9,437 nt of DNA, taken from NCBI GenBank assembly GCA_031269135.1, contig JAISZP010000024.1, forward strand, positions 1 through 9,437. Reading direction: 5' to 3'. This DNA is from Deltaproteobacteria bacterium. Lineage in GTDB: Bacteria; Desulfobacterota; Desulfarculia; Adiutricales; Adiutricaceae. Position 1 is the first letter of the stretch. Each line of letters opens with the position of its first letter. Under the pieces are notes generated by a model. The model was given only the letters and a program-made list of their open reading frames with translations. It ran no database searches and was not told where the DNA came from. Position numbers and translations under genes: made by a program. Positions 7,701-9,437 of the stretch are shown here, in pieces.

Positions 7701-8233
7701 ATGATTATGGTTGGTCCTATCGGTTTGGTCACTAAATAAGAGCCGGCCATGGTGCCTAAGACTATGGCGAAAAAGGTGGCCCCTTCCACCAAGCCGTTTC
7801 CGGCTATCAGGTTTTCTTCTTCCAAGACCTCCGGAAGCAAACCGTACTTTAAAGGGCCAAAGAAAGCCGACTGCAAGCCCATCAAAAACAGCACGAAAAG
7901 AAGGGCGTAAATTTGACCTGCGGCAAAAAGAACTGCGGCTAGACACATAAAGACAAGTTCGGCCAACTTGCTTATTTTGACTAAAGAGCTTTTAGGTCTT
8001 TTGTCGGCCAATTGCCCGGCCAGAGAAGAAAACAAAAAAAACGGAAGTATCATCAAACCGGTGGCCAAACTCCCCAAGATGCTTTTTTCGGAATTCGTCA
8101 GTCCCAAAGCCCCAAAGGCCAGCGACGAGATCAAAGCTTGACGGAAAAAATTGTCGTTAAACGCGCCTAGAGACATCGAGCCAAAAAGCGGCCAAAAATT
8201 TCTCTTGAGGAATATTTTGATAAAAATTTTCAC
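4772..8233 (-). CDS. aas: LplT-PlsC-acyl-ACP synthetase fusion (lysophospholipid flippase/acyltransferase)
   Basis: 1153 residues in three parts. Residues 1-425 are an MFS transporter of the lysophospholipid flippase type (LplT), opening with GAFNDNFFRQAL (23-34) and about twelve hydrophobic segments. Residues 435-640 are a PlsC acyltransferase with NHTSFAD (464-470; H465, D470) and FPEG (532-535). Residues 645-1125 are an AMP-binding domain: FTSGSEGLPKGV (796-807), GYGVTEAAP (934-942), YDTGD (1008-1012), GRYRRFAK (1026-1033) and the C-terminal lysine in PVGK (K1117). By family knowledge it flips 2-acyl-lysophospholipid inward, activates a fatty acid and re-acylates the lipid at the inner membrane. 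E. coli uses separate lplT and aas genes. All key motifs are intact. The GTG start at 8233 sits just before the first membrane segment. The tail (about 1135-1153) is acidic and partly repetitive. Its stop lies 3 bases before the nuclease gene. Confidence 0.93.
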   Translation of the reverse strand: MKIFIKIFLKRNFWPLFGSMSLGAFNDNFFRQALISSLAFGALGLTNSEKSILGSLATGLMILPFFLFSSLAGQLADKRPKSSLVKISKLAELVFMCLAAVLFAAGQIYALLFVLFLMGLQSAFFGPLKYGLLPEVLEEENLIAGNGLVEGATFFAIVLGTMAGSYLVTKPIGPTIIMPVGLVLVAGIGFLLAYKQPPSVAADPKVVVDPQIWRSTWEIIRSAKKKDELWLSILAISWFWAMGSILLTQLPVLAATVIGGTPAVSTALVTILAFGVAVGSVVVQWLLKGRVSASLVPITAVALTISILCFSHVVGNVPWAPPQSVTLNDLFTNWTYLPIAIFCFLVSAFGGVFVVPLNAILQHRADPKERARVIAANNIINSLFMVVASLLVMLLISLGLTIAHVFLLVAVSSVLTTILTLYFLPHTALKQILRVLLFILYRPKIKGLENLKDLQTGPVLVIPNHTSFADVAFLVAYFPRRLSFAIDLFRAQSWWVKLCLNFYTAIPINPSQPLAARDIIEALERGDMLVIFPEGRLTITGGLMKIYDGPALIASHIDCRLLPVIFQDLEYTRFGRLRNIRRNRPKKLQVSMTVMAPVTLKRAAVQGENKREHRRKLTNDIYDIMANAYYESRDVDQNLYNALLKASRRWGADRVIIEDASRVKLTYKKIIAQSRVIGRILCRDKSAGDNVAVMLPNSNVLAAIVFGLWAGGKTVVMLNYSQGRQSIEAATKVSNTSMIVTSRKFVKQAKLEALIENLGCEILYLEDLKITFFQKLLGLTWRGSPSSIHSVAAVLFTSGSEGLPKGVALSHRNMLSDIWQARSLVEINEDDVFFNAMPAFHAFGLNVGIVLPLVSGLTLYCHPSPLHVKAIPELIYDTKATVIIGSDTFASAWGRNAHTFDFNKVRFMLLGAEKLKQATINLYHDKLNLKLFEGYGVTEAAPILAVGSKMRSKNGSVGHFVPGVEWKIEPISGLESGGLLFVRGPNLMMGYLTMANPGVVELRENNWYDTGDIVEVDDDGFVWIKGRYRRFAKLSGEMVSLAAIEEVAYSIWPEKNIAVLSFPDLAKGEKLVLVHEPSFAPSLEELRAALKNRGYSEFYCPKVTLAVKSFPITPVGKVNMPLLISQAKAVMDDGAVSRDVHNDSQIDSHDEDF

Positions 8234-8244
8234 TTTTTACTTTG

Positions 8245-8250
8245 TTCCTT
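8245..8250 (-). promoter_or_regulatory. Probable ribosome binding site of the aas fusion gene
   Basis: AAGGAA on the coding strand precedes the GTG at 8231-8233 by eleven bases, a rather long spacing. No ATG in this frame lies upstream, and the next Met is residue 20, inside the first conserved segment. The GTG is therefore kept despite the loose spacing. Confidence 0.5.
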
Positions 8251-8410
8251 GTTGTTTTCTTCATTTTTACAGATAAAAAAACATAAAAATCGATGAAGTC
8301 ATAAAGTTAACTATATACAAATACGACAGAAATATAATAAGCTCGAAATCAAGCTCATTAAATATTTAAAAATTGACTCAAATAAGTCTACAACTATTGA
8401 ATCTCGCTAA
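8251..8410 (-). promoter_or_regulatory. AT-rich leader, probable promoter region of the aas operon
   Basis: This stretch is clearly richer in A and T than its surroundings and lies directly upstream of the aas fusion gene. Candidate minus-strand -10 boxes are TATATA (8312-8317) and TATTAT within 8331-8340, but neither has a good -35 partner at 16 to 18 bases. The position and composition suggest a promoter; the exact site is not resolved. Confidence 0.3.
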
Positions 8411-8473
8411 GGTCCGACAAGAGACGGATAAAATGATGGAAAAATCGTCATATCGCGCATTTAAACGGACTAA

Positions 8474-8511
8474 AAAACTAAAATCCACCACCAAAACTAA
8501 AATCCGCCGCC
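8474..8511 (+). repeat. 19-base direct duplication
   Basis: Two adjacent copies, aaaactaaaatccaccacc and aaaactaaaatccgccgcc, differing at two positions. No function is evident. Confidence 0.8.
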
Positions 8512-8590
8512 CCTGCCGAACCGCTTGCCCTTTTGCCTTTTGACGATTTACCCTTATTAAACAAGCTTTCTGCGTTAAAGTCAAAAAAAA

Positions 8591-8746
8591 TCGACTTGAG
8601 TTCTCGTCGACTTGAACTCTCGTCGATTTTAGTTCTCAGCGACTTTGTTTTAATCGACTTTAGTTTCCAGCGACTTTGTTTTCATCAACTTTAGCTCTCA
8701 TCGACTTTGTTTTAATCGCCTTTGTTCTCATCAACTTTAGTTCTCA
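8591..8746 (+). repeat. 15/16-base degenerate tandem array (10 units)
   Basis: Ten consecutive units alternate between 16 and 15 bases, for example tcgacttgagttctcg, tcgactttagtttcca, gcgactttgttttaa, tcaactttagctctca. The core tcgacttt(a)gtt is kept while the ends drift. Two subtypes, with and without the extra a, are interspersed, which suggests duplication of larger blocks. There are no unique spacers, so it is not CRISPR. The array ends 33 bases before the plus-strand terminator hairpin. Confidence 0.9.
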
Positions 8747-8779
8747 TCTCGGGCAGGCTGATCGAAAGATACATGATTA

Positions 8780-8826
8780 AGCCCCCGAACCGTTCGAAAC
8801 GAACCGTTCGAGGGCTGTTTTTATTT
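8780..8826 (+). terminator. Intrinsic terminator pointing along the plus strand
   Basis: A 17-position stem (8780-8796 with 8800-8816) has 15 Watson-Crick pairs and a three-base AAA loop, and is followed by gtttttattt. On the minus strand the stem is not followed by T residues, so it stops plus-strand transcription. No plus-strand gene precedes it in the window. The arms contain the near-palindrome cgaaccgttcg twice in direct orientation, so a protein-binding site is a less likely alternative. Confidence 0.75.
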
Positions 8827-8877
8827 CTAGAAGGTTTTCGCAATGTAAAGTCCGGCGCCGACGTGATGACTTTCGTT

Positions 8878-8925
8878 GATGACCCGATAACCAAATAACC
8901 CGATGACCCAATAACCAAATGACCA
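8878..8925 (+). repeat. 24-base direct duplication with internal 7/8-base periodicity
   Basis: Two adjacent 24-base blocks begin with gatgaccc and continue with ataacca-like words. They differ at a few positions. Inside each block the words gatgaccc, ataacca and ataaccc repeat about every 7 to 8 bases. Confidence 0.75.
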
Positions 8926-8970
8926 ATAGGCGCGAGATCTCAGATGCTCTCAAAAAACGTCGAGCTGTCT

Positions 8971-9065
8971 CATGAAGTTAAAAGCATGAAGCTAAGAGCA
9001 TAAAGTTTAGAGCAAAAAGTTTAGAGTTTGTAGTTAAATTTTGTAGTTAAACTGTGTAGTTAAAC
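8971..9065 (+). repeat. 13/14-base degenerate tandem array downstream of the exonuclease gene
   Basis: Seven contiguous units: catgaagttaaaag, catgaagctaagag, cataaagtttagag, caaaaagtttagag, then tttgtagttaaat, tttgtagttaaac, tgtgtagttaaac. The unit drifts in steps from 14 to 13 bases, so neighbours are more alike than distant copies, as expected for local slippage. It lies 53 bases beyond the stop of the exonuclease gene. Confidence 0.88.
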
Positions 9066-9118
9066 TTAGCACGAATAGATGTAGACTCTCTTGCCGACGT
9101 CCAATGGAAAAAATTGCC

Positions 9119-9437
9119 TCAGAAATCAAGCTCTATGGCAATCGGGCAGTGATCGGAACCGGTGACGTGTTGTTCTATCCAGGCTTTTTTGAGATGTTTT
9201 TCCAGTTCTTCGGAGATAAAAAAGTAGTCGATGCGCCATCCTTCGTTTCTGGCCCTCTCCCCTGTCCTGTACGACCACCAAGTGTACTGGTTCGGGACGT
9301 CTCCGTTTTTGGCTCTAAAGGAGTCGATATATCCGTTGGCCGTCATTTTGGTCAAAAAGTTTCTCTCGATTTTGAGAAACCCGGAAGTGTTCTCATAGAT
9401 TTCAGGAAAGGCTAGATCTATTTCACGATGGGCGGTG
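9119..9437 (-). CDS. xth: Exonuclease III / AP endonuclease, C-terminal part (N-terminus beyond the right edge)
   Basis: The frame is open from the right edge to the TGA at 9119-9121 and gives the last 105 residues. Features of the ExoIII/APE1 family follow in order: TAHREIDLAFPE at the cut, NGYIDSFR, YTWWSYRTGERARNEGWRIDYFF (in two conserved blocks), and VTGSDHCPIAIEL near the end. The Asp of WRIDYF and the Asp-His pair of GSDH match the catalytic residues of the family. The wording resembles the ExoA/APE1 subgroup more than E. coli XthA. By family knowledge it cleaves DNA 5' to abasic sites and has 3'-5' exonuclease and 3'-phosphatase activity in base excision repair. The remaining N-terminal part, including the metal-binding Asn and Glu, lies outside the window. 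No minus-strand terminator was seen after the stop. Confidence 0.95.
   Translation of the reverse strand, partial: TAHREIDLAFPEIYENTSGFLKIERNFLTKMTANGYIDSFRAKNGDVPNQYTWWSYRTGERARNEGWRIDYFFISEELEKHLKKAWIEQHVTGSDHCPIAIELDF

Larger units (their letters stand above)
8234..9118. other. 885-base intergenic region without a convincing gene
   Basis: No open frame here has both coding character and a plausible start; the two short minus-strand frames (8378-8584, 8712-8918) cross repeats or the terminator. From left to right the region holds an AT-rich leader, a 19-base duplication, a 15/16-base array, a plus-strand terminator, a 24-base duplication and a 13/14-base array. It is unusually long and repeat-dense compared with the 3-base junction on the other side of the aas fusion gene. 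Confidence 0.7.

Noticed and set aside
8378..8584. Minus-strand 68-codon frame upstream of the aas fusion
   Set aside because: Basic, low-complexity composition, no homology recognised, and it covers the 19-base duplication; probably not coding.
8591..8746. CRISPR array
   Set aside because: Units of 15 to 16 bases follow each other directly with no unique spacers, the units are degenerate, and no cas gene is in view.
8780..8816. Hairpin as terminator of the exonuclease gene on the minus strand
   Set aside because: On the minus strand the stem is followed by TAATCATG-like sequence and not by a T-run; the T-run is on the plus-strand side.
8712..8918. Minus-strand 68-codon frame in the large gap
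   Set aside because: It runs through the 24-base duplication, the terminator hairpin and part of the 15/16-base array, so it is best explained as a chance frame in repeats.
1..9437. Transposon, integrase, attachment site or tRNA marking a genomic island
   Set aside because: I saw no transposase or integrase motifs, no terminal inverted repeats and no tRNA-like cloverleaf in the window.

Overview
The window comes from a bacterial chromosome of moderate base composition, with AT-rich and repeat-filled gaps between genes. All recognisable genes lie on the minus strand, so genetic order runs from high to low coordinates. An LplT-Aas type lysophospholipid repair enzyme implies a Gram-negative cell with phosphatidylethanolamine-like lipids. 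I suspect a deltaproteobacterial/Desulfobacterota-like host, but this is an impression from protein style and was not tested.

Layout from right to left. (1) 9119-9437: the C-terminal third of an exonuclease III / AP endonuclease (ExoA/APE1 subgroup), cut by the window edge. (2) 8234-9118: an 885-base gap with no convincing gene. It holds four unrelated short tandem or direct repeats, a strong intrinsic terminator pointing along the plus strand, and an AT-rich leader. (3) 4772-8233: a 1153-residue three-part fusion of a lysophospholipid flippase (MFS), a PlsC acyltransferase and an acyl-ACP synthetase/AMP-binding domain. (4) 3101-4768: a 555-residue protein that starts 3 bases after the fusion gene and ends in a DUF559-like PD-(D/E)XK nuclease domain, with long low-complexity linkers. 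(5) 2227-2907: a small winged-helix-like protein. (6) 1-2060: a P-loop (AAA+/STAND-like) ATPase with a repeat-encoded Ser/Pro/Thr tail, running off the left edge.

The nuclease, winged-helix protein and ATPase follow one another on the same strand. Together they look like part of an uncharacterised DNA-processing or phage-defence cassette whose remaining genes (perhaps a helicase) would lie left of position 1. The lipid gene directly upstream is housekeeping by family, so the nuclease either opens the cassette or is a passenger of the lipid operon.

A second theme is short, degenerate tandem repeats with a different unit at almost every site: 12, 14, 15, 15/16, 18, 19 and 24 bases. They fill gaps and also run in frame inside protein linkers. 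This suggests locally generated expansions (replication slippage) and not a dispersed repeat family.
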